This document shows positions 10,018-18,509 of a stretch of 64,000 nucleotides of DNA, piece by piece. How positions within the stretch are numbered: position 1 is the first letter of the stretch; each line of letters opens with the position of its first letter. Source of the stretch: Arthrobacter sp. ISL-65 (GTDB lineage Bacteria; Actinomycetota; Actinomycetes; Actinomycetales; Micrococcaceae). Both the position numbers and the translations under genes were made by a program. The stretch is taken from positions 1 to 64,000 of the forward strand of contig NZ_JAGGPN010000007.1 of the NCBI RefSeq assembly GCF_018613795.1, given 5' to 3'. The notes beneath the pieces were generated by a model. That model had not been told where the DNA came from and did no database searches. It was given only the letters and a program-made list of their open reading frames with translations.

Positions 10018-10188
10018 TCAGGTCAGGATCAGCACGCCGCCGCCAACCAATGCGGCGCCGACGAGCACTCCTGCGCCGAAGCCGGCTGCCGTGTCCCAGA
10101 ATCCCGGAGCTTCGAGCTGTTCCAGCTCGTCGATCGCGAGGTCCAGGGGAGCGGCCGACGCATCCATCAGTTCAAGCATGTTCGACAT
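10018..10188 (-). CDS. Daptide-type RiPP precursor peptide 2 (56 aa)
   Basis: Begins MSNMLELMDASAAP, then the leader motif PLDLAIDELEQLEAPGFW (14-31), then a Gly/Ala/Val-rich hydrophobic core ending GGGVLILT before TGA. It shares PLDL-I-ELE--EAP-FW and the C-terminal Leu-Thr with the neighbouring precursor. In daptides the C-terminal Thr is converted to a dimethylated 1,2-propanediamine terminus. The gene sits between the modifying enzymes and the exporter. The leader cleavage site is probably near EAP (26-28), but this is inference. No strong ribosome binding site is visible. Confidence 0.85.
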   Translation of the reverse strand: MSNMLELMDASAAPLDLAIDELEQLEAPGFWDTAAGFGAGVLVGAALVGGGVLILT

Positions 10189-10212
10189 CCGTTTCTTTTG
10201 TTCTTGCGTTGT

Positions 10213-10365
10213 TTAGGTCAGTGCAACGATGGCTGCTGCGGTGCCGAGTGCTGCGATGCCAGCACCGACGCCCACGACGAAGCCGCCCCAGAAATCGGGT
10301 GCTTCCATGGTTTCCAGCTCTGCGATATCCAGATCCAGCGGCATGTTAGTCATTTCCGTGTTCAT
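10213..10365 (-). CDS. Daptide-type RiPP precursor peptide 1 (50 aa)
   Basis: Starts MNTEMTNM, then PLDLDIAELETMEAPDFW (9-26), then a Gly/Ala/Val/Ile-rich core ending AAAIVALT before TAA. The leader pattern and terminal Thr are shared with precursor 2 only 24 bases downstream, so the operon probably makes two related peptides. A run of six G preceded by A lies just upstream of the ATG and should serve as a strong ribosome binding site. The aliphatic core suggests a helical, membrane-active product, as reported for daptides. Confidence 0.88.
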   Translation of the reverse strand: MNTEMTNMPLDLDIAELETMEAPDFWGGFVVGVGAGIAALGTAAAIVALT

Positions 10366-10391
10366 TCTTTTCCCCCCTTTCGAATGGTCCT

Positions 10392-11615
10392 CTAGGCCGC
10401 ACCGGTTGCACGTCCCCCCATCGTGTGCGCGCCGGCGGCCTCCGCGAGGAAGGCCGCGACATCAGCGGAGGCCAGGCCCTGCAGCATTGGAAGGCCACCT
10501 CCCCAGGCGCGCGAAATCTGCTGTGCGATGCGATGAATGTCAGAGAGCTGTAGCGGCAAGGGCTGGGTCAGCCCCCACTGCGACAGAACTTGTTCGAGGG
10601 CTCCAACCGGGGTCCTCGCGGATGCCCCGGCCGTGGCGGCCAGTGCTTGGCCCACGTCCCTGAGGCGGTCCGAGGAGCCGAACCGTGCATCTCCGGATTC
10701 GATCCTTTGCCAGTAGGCCGGGAGTATCGCTGCCACCGCGTCCATCTTTGATATTCCATAGGCCATGGACAGCTCGGTTGCGATGATCCAGGGGAGTGTT
10801 CCATAGGAATGGCGGCCGAGGCTGCTCCACCCCGTTTGAGAGAAAGAACTGAGTTCGGCAATGTCCCGGCGCACCTGGCTGGCGCGTGCGGTCTCTTTTC
10901 CCGGGTCAAATGTCCGGGCCTCGTTGCCGGCCTCGACTAGGGCGCGGATCGATGCCAGGGCGAGGGAATCGGCGGAGCGCCGCGGTTTGGCAGTCATGAC
11001 GAATGGTGTAGAAAGCCGGAAAATCGCCTCGAGGGCCCCGGCCAGGAGCATGCCGACGGGCAGTGTCGCGGTCAGGCCGGAGTCCAGGAGCACGGCGTCC
11101 GCCCCGAGCCCCGAACCTGAGATGAGCCGCTTGCGTGCGCCCTGGGTAAGGCAGGCGCTCATTGAGGACTCCGAACCGGTGCCCACGGTTGTAGGTACCA
11201 GTCCAAGGGCGTTCCCGCGTGATGGTCCGTCCGGAAGGACGACATGGCCGGACCGGGACCGGGATGTTATGGCCATCCTGTGTCCCGGATGCCAGATGGC
11301 TGGCACCAGCTTGGCCGTGTCCATCGCGGCGCCGCCCCCTATTCCCACAACTACTTTCGCCCGGGGGGCCCGTTCCGCCGTACGCAGCAAGGCGGCTTCG
11401 TCTGCCGCGGGCGGAACGCAGAACAGATCCGCCGCGCCCTGCAGCTGCTGCAACAGTTGTTGCCCGCCGGGGGATGACGGGATTGCCGGGTCGATGACCG
11501 TCAGGACAGGAAGGTCCGGCCATTCCCGGACCGAGCCGCTCACCCAGTTGACGAAGTCGGGCATGGAGGTGAACATCCAGGGCCCGGCGGGCACCGTGCG
11601 CACTGTGCTACTCAT
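10392..11615 (-). CDS. mpaD: Daptide biosynthesis dehydrogenase (iron-ADH-like)
   Basis: A 407-residue protein of the iron-containing alcohol dehydrogenase / DHQ synthase-like fold. It has the nucleotide-binding loop VVVGIGGGAAMDTAK (about 88-102) and LVPTTVGTGSESS. In daptide pathways this enzyme class oxidises the C-terminal Thr so that decarboxylation yields a terminal ketone. The usual metal-binding Asp/His signature (D-x3-H, then two His) is not visible: the matching segments read GALEAIFRL and GISKMDAVAAILP. Its ATG overlaps the aminotransferase stop by 4 bases, so the genes are coupled. It lies 26 bases before precursor 1. Confidence 0.85.
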   Translation of the reverse strand: MSSTVRTVPAGPWMFTSMPDFVNWVSGSVREWPDLPVLTVIDPAIPSSPGGQQLLQQLQGAADLFCVPPAADEAALLRTAERAPRAKVVVGIGGGAAMDTAKLVPAIWHPGHRMAITSRSRSGHVVLPDGPSRGNALGLVPTTVGTGSESSMSACLTQGARKRLISGSGLGADAVLLDSGLTATLPVGMLLAGALEAIFRLSTPFVMTAKPRRSADSLALASIRALVEAGNEARTFDPGKETARASQVRRDIAELSSFSQTGWSSLGRHSYGTLPWIIATELSMAYGISKMDAVAAILPAYWQRIESGDARFGSSDRLRDVGQALAATAGASARTPVGALEQVLSQWGLTQPLPLQLSDIHRIAQQISRAWGGGLPMLQGLASADVAAFLAEAAGAHTMGGRATGAA

Positions 11616-12871
11616 CGGCGTTCCTCCGAGACAGCGAATTCTGCCAGGCCCGCAGCGATCGATTCGAAGAGCTCTCTGACTTCCTCCTCGGAGTACGTCA
11701 GCGACGGGATCAGCTGGATGCCCCGCGGTCCCGGATACACGCTGGCACCGGTCCGACGAATGCTACCGAGGAGGGAGGCTATGCCGGCGCCGGCGACTGG
11801 TGAACCGTCTGGTCCTGCCACCTCCAACGCCCGGAAACATCCCCGTCCGCGGTGGGCCGTGACCGATGGGTTGCTGGCCATCAGGTCGTGGATCGCAGTG
11901 TCGAGTTGCCGTGATACCTTCACGCCGCTGTTAAGGGCGTCGAGGCGTTCGAACTCGGACAGGGTCGCAACGATCGCGGCGGCCGTGGCCGGTGTTCCAG
12001 CCTGCGTCTCACCGTGGGTGAAAACGCTGCCAGACGTCACGAAAAGCCGGGCTATGTCCTGTGACGTCAGGACTGCCGCTGCGGCGCAGGCGCCGTTGGT
12101 GAGGCCCTTTGACGTGATCAGGACATCTGGTCCCTGAGGCCAGGCCTCGGAGGCGAACATCGGCCCGGTCCTGCCAAAACCGGTGGCTACCTCGTCTGCC
12201 ACGACGAGGAACCCATACTCCTCCCGGAAGCCGAACAGTGCCTGGAGGAAATCGTCCGGCACCGGGTAGGCGCCGGTGCCCAGGACCGGCTCAACCACGA
12301 CCGCGGCGATACGGTTGCCCTGCAGCGACATCAAGGTGGAAAGTTCCTCGACGGAGTCATGGCCGATGTGGCGGATAAGTTTTTGATCTACCCCGTAGAG
12401 TCGCTGGCCCAGGTCTTCGCCGGTGAGCGAGAAACTGCCGTAGGTCAGGCCGTGATAGCTGCCGCGCAACGCCACAACCAGTTGTTTTTGGGGAAACCCC
12501 CGGAGGTCCTGCGTCTGTCTGGCCAGTTTCATGACCAGGTCATTGGCCGCGCTCCCTGAGGTGGAGTAAATCACCCGAGCGAAGCGGTCCTGGCCCGCAG
12601 CATTCAGCAGGGCAGTTGCTGCCTCCTCCGCGGCCGTGTTCCATTGCCGGAACAGAGTGGAGTAGGAGCAGTCAAGGAGCGCCGTGTGAACGGCGGCCGC
12701 GATTGCTTCATTGCCGTAATCCAGGTTTACGTTCCAAAGGCCGCTGGTTGCGCAGAGGACTTCATCGCCGTTCCCGAACCTGATTCTGTGACCGGACGCG
12801 GACACCACCCCGGTTGAAGGCAGGTTCGTTTCCGTCAAAGGCTGTAGTGACGGCCAGAGCGCGCTAGGCAC
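11612..12871 (-). CDS. mpaC: Daptide biosynthesis aminotransferase (class III, PLP)
   Basis: Class III aminotransferase of about 419 residues. It shows a substrate/cofactor loop STSGSAANDLVMKLARQ, the cofactor Asp in VVADEVATGFGR (about 226) and the Schiff-base Lys in LITSKGLTNG (about 255). It should transaminate the C-terminal ketone formed from the precursor Thr, giving an amine. GTG 12871 is chosen because GGAGGT sits 8 bases upstream and leaves an 8-base overlap with the methyltransferase stop. An in-frame ATG at 12901 would add ten residues and has no such site. Confidence 0.88.
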   Translation of the reverse strand: MPSALWPSLQPLTETNLPSTGVVSASGHRIRFGNGDEVLCATSGLWNVNLDYGNEAIAAAVHTALLDCSYSTLFRQWNTAAEEAATALLNAAGQDRFARVIYSTSGSAANDLVMKLARQTQDLRGFPQKQLVVALRGSYHGLTYGSFSLTGEDLGQRLYGVDQKLIRHIGHDSVEELSTLMSLQGNRIAAVVVEPVLGTGAYPVPDDFLQALFGFREEYGFLVVADEVATGFGRTGPMFASEAWPQGPDVLITSKGLTNGACAAAAVLTSQDIARLFVTSGSVFTHGETQAGTPATAAAIVATLSEFERLDALNSGVKVSRQLDTAIHDLMASNPSVTAHRGRGCFRALEVAGPDGSPVAGAGIASLLGSIRRTGASVYPGPRGIQLIPSLTYSEEEVRELFESIAAGLAEFAVSEERR

Positions 12872-13685
12872 GGTGCCCCACCTCCAGAATGACGATTTCA
12901 TGCGCTGACCCAGGCGTTCTCACGGGATGCGTGGCCAGGACTGCCAGGTTGTTTGCTTGCAGCTCCGTGGCCAGCTGGTGCGGAGGCAGGACCCGGACCG
13001 CGGTGGTGAAAACGTTCACCCGGCTGCTGGTGTTGGTGTCCTCCGGAATGAGGGTGATTTCGCGGACGCTCCTGTCCGGCACGATGTATTCGTGAAGGCA
13101 ATAAGGCATTCCGGCCGAGTCCTTGATCAGTTGCACGTTCTCGACGGGGGCTCCGGGGGCGGCGAGGCTGGCGTCGCCCTCGGGGGCGGTGGTGGAGAGG
13201 AAGAACCGGCCTTCCGGTGCCAGGACGGAGGCCATGTTCCGGAACAGCCGGCTGCGGGCACCGAGGTCAAGGAGCGACACGGTCACACACCCGAAGATGA
13301 CCGTGCTGAACTTCAGTCCCGGATCGAAGTTGCAGATGTCGCCTTCAACCAGTGTCAGCTTGTTCCGCAAATGCACGTAGCCGGCGTCCAGCCGGTCGGA
13401 CAATATGGCCAGCATCGACGGTGACAGATCAACCGCCGTAACTTCCCTGCCCAAAGCCAGAAGGGGCAACGTGAAGCGCCCGGCACCGCACGCCAACTCC
13501 AGGATCGGCCCGGTGGTACGGCGGGCAATGGCAATCATTTCGCGCAGTTCGTGGCCGTCCTGCTGGGCGACCGCGTCATACAGCCTTGCGCCGAGAGGAT
13601 CGTAGATGTCGTGGACAGCAACGTCGGTGAGCTCTCTGAGGACGGTGGCTGCCCGGCCGTTGATGTTTTCCAGAAGCGTTGCCAT
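12864..13685 (-). CDS. mpaM: Daptide biosynthesis SAM-dependent N-methyltransferase
   Basis: A 273-residue class I methyltransferase with motif I ILELACGAGRF (61-71), the acidic VTAVDLSPSML after strand 2 and a GDICNFD motif. In daptides the matching enzyme dimethylates the new C-terminal amine. Its ATG overlaps the stop of the recognition-protein gene (TGATG). The downstream aminotransferase overlaps its end, so B, M, C and D form one translationally coupled chain. Confidence 0.88.
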   Translation of the reverse strand: MATLLENINGRAATVLRELTDVAVHDIYDPLGARLYDAVAQQDGHELREMIAIARRTTGPILELACGAGRFTLPLLALGREVTAVDLSPSMLAILSDRLDAGYVHLRNKLTLVEGDICNFDPGLKFSTVIFGCVTVSLLDLGARSRLFRNMASVLAPEGRFFLSTTAPEGDASLAAPGAPVENVQLIKDSAGMPYCLHEYIVPDRSVREITLIPEDTNTSSRVNVFTTAVRVLPPHQLATELQANNLAVLATHPVRTPGSAHEIVILEVGHRA

Positions 13686-14752
13686 CAGAGGCCCGCGGCT
13701 TGGACGGAACCGAACCGGATGCCCTTGGCATTGAACGAATTCTCGATCTGGCGGATGGATTCTTCAGCCACCGACTCCGGGCAGCCCAATATCCGGGCTG
13801 CCTCAGCTGCGTCGGATCCGATAGCCAGCATGACGTCAACGAACTTGGCAGCGTCCGAACCCAGCCTGTAGGTCTTCGACGTCGCACCGTCATGCAGGTG
13901 GGCCACGCTGCTGTTGAAAAGGAGCAGCGATGACTGCCCCGGTACACGGACTTCGGTCCCGTCCAGGGCCGGTACCAGATGTCCGCCGAAACCTGACACC
14001 CGCATGTCCTGGAGCCCTCGGACAGCGGCATGCCGGAGGGCATCCGCCGCCAGCATGTAGTGGCTGATCCACGGGCGATCGGCGACTTCCGGCCGCAGCC
14101 CGACCTCGGTTATTCCCGAAACCCAGCTTCGGGACCAGCCTCGGTCGGAGTCGCCCAGAGTTCCCAAGGGGATCCCCGAGGGTGAGGTGAACACTTCCCC
14201 CGAGCCGGCGACATAGATGTGGCTCACCTCGGCCGAGCCGGGAAGGAAGCCCAAGGACGGCATGTCTCCGAGGAGGGACTGCGGGTGGAGCAGCGCGGCA
14301 GGAAACTTTCCCGCCGAACGGGCCGTGTCTGCATCCCGGTAGAACGCAGCCACGTCCATATCACTGCATGCCCGCAGGATCGTGGGGCCGCCGACGGGAA
14401 CAAACTCGGAAACCGCGTAGGACTGTTGCTGGACGTAGAAGTCCTCACCTACTTGAATATCGGCGTCGGGATCCCGGAACTCACCGACATAGGAAAACAC
14501 CTGCCCGCCGTTGCTCACAGCCAGTGGCTGGCCGGAACCCCGAGCCTGTGCGGCGCCCGGCACGAAGACCGTCGTCGCTGGCGTTAGGAACTCATGCCTT
14601 CCCACGTCTGGAAGCAATGACGCATCCTCAATCACCACGACTTTGCACGCTCCATTTGGCGCATCCACGCCGCGAGCCCATGACATCAAATTGGCGGCTA
14701 TCGACCGCGTGTCCCCATTCACAGGCATGAAGCTAACACGGCCTTCCTGCAT
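13685..14752 (-). CDS. mpaB: Daptide biosynthesis RiPP recognition protein
   Basis: A 355-residue soluble protein with no classical catalytic motif that I recognise. By position (first gene of the operon, coupled to the methyltransferase) and overall character it matches the B protein of daptide clusters, thought to recognise the leader peptide and assist the oxidative decarboxylation step. The start is ATG 14752; an in-frame ATG at 14728 is possible, and neither has an ideal ribosome binding site. A 13-bp palindrome lies 10 bases upstream and probably marks the operon control region. Confidence 0.8.
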   Translation of the reverse strand: MQEGRVSFMPVNGDTRSIAANLMSWARGVDAPNGACKVVVIEDASLLPDVGRHEFLTPATTVFVPGAAQARGSGQPLAVSNGGQVFSYVGEFRDPDADIQVGEDFYVQQQSYAVSEFVPVGGPTILRACSDMDVAAFYRDADTARSAGKFPAALLHPQSLLGDMPSLGFLPGSAEVSHIYVAGSGEVFTSPSGIPLGTLGDSDRGWSRSWVSGITEVGLRPEVADRPWISHYMLAADALRHAAVRGLQDMRVSGFGGHLVPALDGTEVRVPGQSSLLLFNSSVAHLHDGATSKTYRLGSDAAKFVDVMLAIGSDAAEAARILGCPESVAEESIRQIENSFNAKGIRFGSVQAAGL

Positions 14753-14761
14753 AAATCCAGT

Positions 14762-14774
14762 CGTTAGGCTAACG
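14762..14774 (-). promoter_or_regulatory. Palindrome in the daptide operon promoter region
   Basis: CGTTAGGCTAACG is a perfect palindrome 10 bases before the first codon of the operon. Its core TTAGGCTAA is shared with DtxR/IdeR iron boxes, though the flanks are not. It may be an operator overlapping the promoter. Confidence 0.45.
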
Positions 14775-14867
14775 TTTTGCTTAATCGCTCATGACGCCGA
14801 AACGAACGATGGGGGGGCGTCAATAAGATCTTGACGAATGATGGCGATTATGACTCTAATGGGTGGC

Positions 14868-15068
14868 ATGACTACTCGACAGAAAAACGGTTTCGCCGCC
14901 TACGGCGGTTCACTGCTCGCCCTGCTTGGCATGGTCGCGGGCTATTTCGCTCTTACGGCCAGTGAGGACGTGAATGCCCTGGTTCTGGTTGTCGCCGTCA
15001 TCGCGCTCGTGTGCGGCGCTTTGCTCGTGTCGGCTGCCATTGTGGGGATTCGCAAGGCAGACAACTAG
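14868..15068 (+). CDS. Small two-helix membrane protein
   Basis: From ATG 14868 (MTTRQKNGFAAYGG) the protein has 66 residues with two clear membrane helices (about 10-30 and 35-60) and ends GIRKADN. The frame is open from ATG 14838, but the extra residues add nothing recognisable. It is divergent from the daptide operon and only three bases before the next gene, with which it is probably co-transcribed. A role in daptide immunity is possible from position alone, with no further support. Confidence 0.6.
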   Translation: MTTRQKNGFAAYGGSLLALLGMVAGYFALTASEDVNALVLVVAVIALVCGALLVSAAIVGIRKADN

Positions 15069-15071
15069 GCC

Positions 15072-15674
15072 GTGGATCCGGTCTCCTTGTCGGCTGCCAT
15101 CGCCGAGGCGGTAGCGAATGCGAACCCGGAGCTCTCCAAGCGGCTGGACGGTGGCGAGGATGTGTACCCGGAGATCCTGGAAGTGGCTGCCCGGGCGCAT
15201 GAAGAGACGCGGAGCATCCTTCAGTCCGCAGTCGACTCGGCCCGCCGCGCCGGCCACAGCTGGGAAGCAATCGGCCGCATCCTGGGGGTATCCAAGCAGG
15301 CAGCCCAGCAGAGGTTCGGGCACCGGCAGCAACCGTCTGAGGATGACGTCGCGGCGGTAAAGCGGCTCTACCCGGTCAATGCCTTCAACGAAATGACTGT
15401 GCTCCGGGAGATTGGGCAATTCGGATGGCATTCCGTGGGGTTCGGTGTCCGGTTTCACCGCATCGAGTTGTCAGCCGAGCAATGGGAACATACCCGGATC
15501 ATTGCAAACCCCAAGGCCATTCATGACTTGGAAGCGCAGGGCTGGCAACGGATCGGGGAGCAATCCTTTCCCTGGGCCTATTTCAGCCGTCCGCTGCACG
15601 CCCCCCGCCTGGAGGGGGACCCGCCGTCGGACGTCCTCCGGCTCATCAGAGGTGACGCCGCTTCCGGCCGATAG
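15072..15674 (+). CDS. Helix-turn-helix-like hypothetical protein
   Basis: GTG start at 15072 (MDPVSLSAAIAEAV). Residues about 38-80 form a helical region with an HTH-like segment, HSWEAIGRILGVSKQAAQQR, a motif seen in many short actinobacterial proteins. The C-terminal half (about 95-185) is an alpha/beta domain of unknown function ending in WAYFSRPLHAP. It starts three bases after the small membrane protein, so the two share an operon. DNA binding is inferred from the motif only. Confidence 0.7.
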   Translation: MDPVSLSAAIAEAVANANPELSKRLDGGEDVYPEILEVAARAHEETRSILQSAVDSARRAGHSWEAIGRILGVSKQAAQQRFGHRQQPSEDDVAAVKRLYPVNAFNEMTVLREIGQFGWHSVGFGVRFHRIELSAEQWEHTRIIANPKAIHDLEAQGWQRIGEQSFPWAYFSRPLHAPRLEGDPPSDVLRLIRGDAASGR

Positions 15675-15723
15675 CAGGTGCCCGGAACCGAGACGCCTGA
15701 GTCGGTTCCGCTAGGCTGAGCTC

Positions 15724-16653
15724 ATGACGTTGGGGGACGCGGTAGAGCCGCTTGTGCACATTCAAAACTTTCGCATGGATTTCGGGGACACGACTGTCGT
15801 CAAAGACCTGTCCTTTGACGTCCGGGCCGGTGAAACCTTCGGGTTCCTGGGCAGCAACGGATCCGGGAAGACCACCACGCTGCGGGCGCTGCTGGGCATC
15901 TACCAGCCCACAGCCGGGACACTGCACATCGGCGGGAAGGTCTTCGAACCGCGGGACGGGGCACGGCTGGGGTACCTGCCGGAGGAACGGGGACTGTACA
16001 AGAAGGAAGCCGTCCTGGACGTGATGGTCTACTTCGGCCGGCTCAAGGGCCTGAGTAAACACAGTGCCCGCGCCTGGTCGCATACCTACCTGGAGCGGGT
16101 GGGCCTCGCGGACAAGGCCGCCGGCCGGCTGGATAAGCTCTCCGGCGGCCAGCAGCAGAAGGTCCAGCTCGGCGTCACCATCATGAACGAGCCCGACCTG
16201 CTCATCCTGGACGAGCCCACGAAGGGTTTCGACCCGGTAAACCGACGGCTGCTGATGGACATCATCGAGGAGCAGAAGCTCGCCGGTGCCACGGTCATCA
16301 TGGTCACGCACCAGATGGAGGAAGTGGAACGGCTCTGTGACCGGGTGATCCTCCTCAAGGACGGCACGGCCCGGGCATACGGGACCGTCGCCGAAGTCCA
16401 GGACCAGTTCGGCGGCACCGTCTACCGGCTGGGCTACGAGGGCATCCTGCCCGCCTCGGACCTGTACGACGTGGTGCGCGACGGCGATGGGCTCGCCGAG
16501 TTGGCCCCGGCCTCCGGGGCCGACGAAACAGCAGTGCTGCGGGAACTGATCGGAGCCGGCGTCGCAGTGCGCAGCTTCGCCACGGCACGGGCGTCGCTGG
16601 AGGAGATCTTCATCCAGGTGTACGGGGAACAGCACGAAATGGCGGAGGTCTAG
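15724..16653 (+). CDS. ABC transporter ATP-binding protein (NatA type)
   Basis: A 309-residue ATPase: Walker A GSNGSGKTTT (about 42-51), signature LSGGQQQKV, Walker B LLILDEPTKGFD, H-loop VTHQME. The C-terminal 80 residues match the DUF4162-type extension of NatA/CcmA exporters. It lies five bases before its permease gene, which appears broken by a frameshift, so the exporter may be inactive. Confidence 0.85.
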   Translation: MTLGDAVEPLVHIQNFRMDFGDTTVVKDLSFDVRAGETFGFLGSNGSGKTTTLRALLGIYQPTAGTLHIGGKVFEPRDGARLGYLPEERGLYKKEAVLDVMVYFGRLKGLSKHSARAWSHTYLERVGLADKAAGRLDKLSGGQQQKVQLGVTIMNEPDLLILDEPTKGFDPVNRRLLMDIIEEQKLAGATVIMVTHQMEEVERLCDRVILLKDGTARAYGTVAEVQDQFGGTVYRLGYEGILPASDLYDVVRDGDGLAELAPASGADETAVLRELIGAGVAVRSFATARASLEEIFIQVYGEQHEMAEV

Positions 16654-16657
16654 GACG

Positions 16658-17880
16658 ATGGCACGCACAGCATTCAAACAGCACAACCTCGGCACCGTCG
16701 TCGGGTTCGAATTCATGCGGACCATCAAGAAGCGCGGGTTCGTAATCGCCACCCTGGCCATCCCGGTGGTCTTCGCGATCATCTTCGCTCTCATTTACGC
16801 CAGCAACTCCAGTACCTCGGCAAACGCCGACGCCCAGAAGAACTCGGCGCTGACCTTCACGTACACCGACGCCTCCGGCCTTATCCCCGCGCCGCTGGCC
16901 CAAGCGGCCGGCGGGAGCCTGACGTCCGACCCCGGCGCGGCGCTCGAGTCGGTGAAGAACGGCAGCAGCGAGGCGTACTTCGCCTACCCGGCAAGTCCCG
17001 CCACCGAGCCGGTCAAGGTCTATGGCGCGGACAGGGGCATGTTGCCAAACACCTGCTGGTCACTGCTGCCCAGTCCCGGGTCAATGCGCCGGAAATCACC
17101 GCGGCCCTGAGCGGGGAGGTGACGTTCGACGCCGAAACGTACCGGGACGGACGGGCCTCCGGAGGGATCGGCTCAGTGATTCCGCCGCTGCTGTTCCTGG
17201 TCATTTTCTACGTCAGCATGATTTTGCTTTCCAACCAGATGCTCAACAGCACCTTGGAGGAGAAGGAAAACCGGGTCACGGAGATGATCCTGACCACCCT
17301 GAACCCGACGACCCTGGTGACCGGCAAGATCATCTCCCTGTTCGCCGTCGGGCTCCTTCAGGTAGCAGTGTTCCTCGCCCCGATCGCCGTCGGCTACTTC
17401 CTCTTCCGCGACTCAGTGGCCCTGCCCGACCTCGACCTGTCCTCCCTGGTGTTCGAGCCCGTGCCGATGATCACCGGGGCGCTGCTGCTGCTGGGCGGGT
17501 TCACCCTGTTCACCGGCGTGCTCGTGGCGATCGGTGCGATCATGCCGACGGCCAAGGAAGCCGGCACCATCTTCGGTCCGCTGATGGCCCTGATCTTCGT
17601 GCCCTTCTACGCCGTCAGCCTCATCATCAGCGACCCCACAGCCCTGATCGTGCAGGTCTTCACGTACTTCCCGCTCACCGCCCCCGTCACGGCGCTGCTC
17701 CGCAACGGCTTCGGAACCCTGGGCGCCGTCGAATCGGCCATCGTGATCGCCGAGGTGTTCATCGTGGGGATCCTCATCCTGCGCCTGGCCGTGCACCTGT
17801 TCCGCTACGGCTCCATCGAATACGGCCGCAAGCTTTCCATCGCCGGGACATTCCGCCGGAAGGAACTGACGGCCAAGTAG
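16658..17880 (+). pseudogene. ABC-2 permease (NatB type), frameshifted
   Basis: The first part (16658 to about 17040) codes an N-terminal membrane anchor (GFVIATLAIPVVFAIIFALI) and an extracellular domain ending KVYGADRG. From there the reading must move to another frame, which continues VAKHLLVTAAQSRVNAPEIT and into five more membrane helices to 17880. Relatives carry extra residues between these parts, so a small deletion plus frameshift near 17035-17045 is likely. A GTG at 17119 could start only a truncated protein. A sequencing error is possible. Confidence 0.75.
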
Positions 17881-17915
17881 CGGGTTTGTTGCCGTCCCGG
17901 TGCGAGAATGTCCGC

Positions 17916-18491
17916 ATGCTCATATTCCTGGAGACCGAGCGGCTGATGCTGAGGCAGTTCACTCCCACCGACGCGGACCTGCTCCTGGAGCTCGACGGCG
18001 ATCCGCGCGTGATGCGGTACATCACGGGCGGCGCCCCGACGCCCCGGGAAGAGGTTGAAGACGAGGTGCTGCCGGCGTTCCTGGGCTACTACCGGAAATT
18101 CCCCGGCTACGGCTTCTGGGCCGCCGTCGAGAAATCAACCGGAGATTTCCTCGGCTGGTTCCACTACCGGCCCGCCCCCGGCGATCCGCCCGACCAGCCC
18201 GAACTGGGCTACCGGCTGCGCTGCGAGGCCTGGGGGAAGGGGTACGCCACCGAGGGGTCCCGGGCGCTGATCGCCAAGGGGTTTACCGAGTTCGGCGTGC
18301 AGCGGGTGGTTGCTAACGCCATGGCAGTGAACACAGCCTCGCGACGGGTGATGGAGAAATCCGGGATGCGCCTCGTGCGTTCCTTTGTCGCTGACTGGCC
18401 CGTGTCCATCCCGGGCGATGAACACGGCGTCGAGTACGCGATCTCCCGGAGCGAATGGGAGCTCAACCCGGCCGGCGTCTTTGGCCGGTGA
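17916..18491 (+). CDS. GNAT family N-acetyltransferase
   Basis: 191 residues with the RimJ/RimL-type GNAT fold: N-terminal LETERLMLRQFTPTDADLLL, a central LGYRLRCEAWGKGYATEG that includes the acetyl-CoA loop, and the C-terminal VNTASRRVMEKSGMR. ATG 17916 gives the usual short N-terminus. Substrate unknown; this subfamily often acetylates protein N-termini or small amines. It follows the broken ABC permease on the same strand. Confidence 0.85.
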   Translation: MLIFLETERLMLRQFTPTDADLLLELDGDPRVMRYITGGAPTPREEVEDEVLPAFLGYYRKFPGYGFWAAVEKSTGDFLGWFHYRPAPGDPPDQPELGYRLRCEAWGKGYATEGSRALIAKGFTEFGVQRVVANAMAVNTASRRVMEKSGMRLVRSFVADWPVSIPGDEHGVEYAISRSEWELNPAGVFGR

Positions 18492-18509
18492 TCCGCAGGC
18501 GCCGGCCGA

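Noticed and set aside
14868..15674. Daptide immunity or regulator genes
   Set aside because: The divergent small membrane and HTH-like proteins are only neighbours; nothing in sequence ties them to the peptide.
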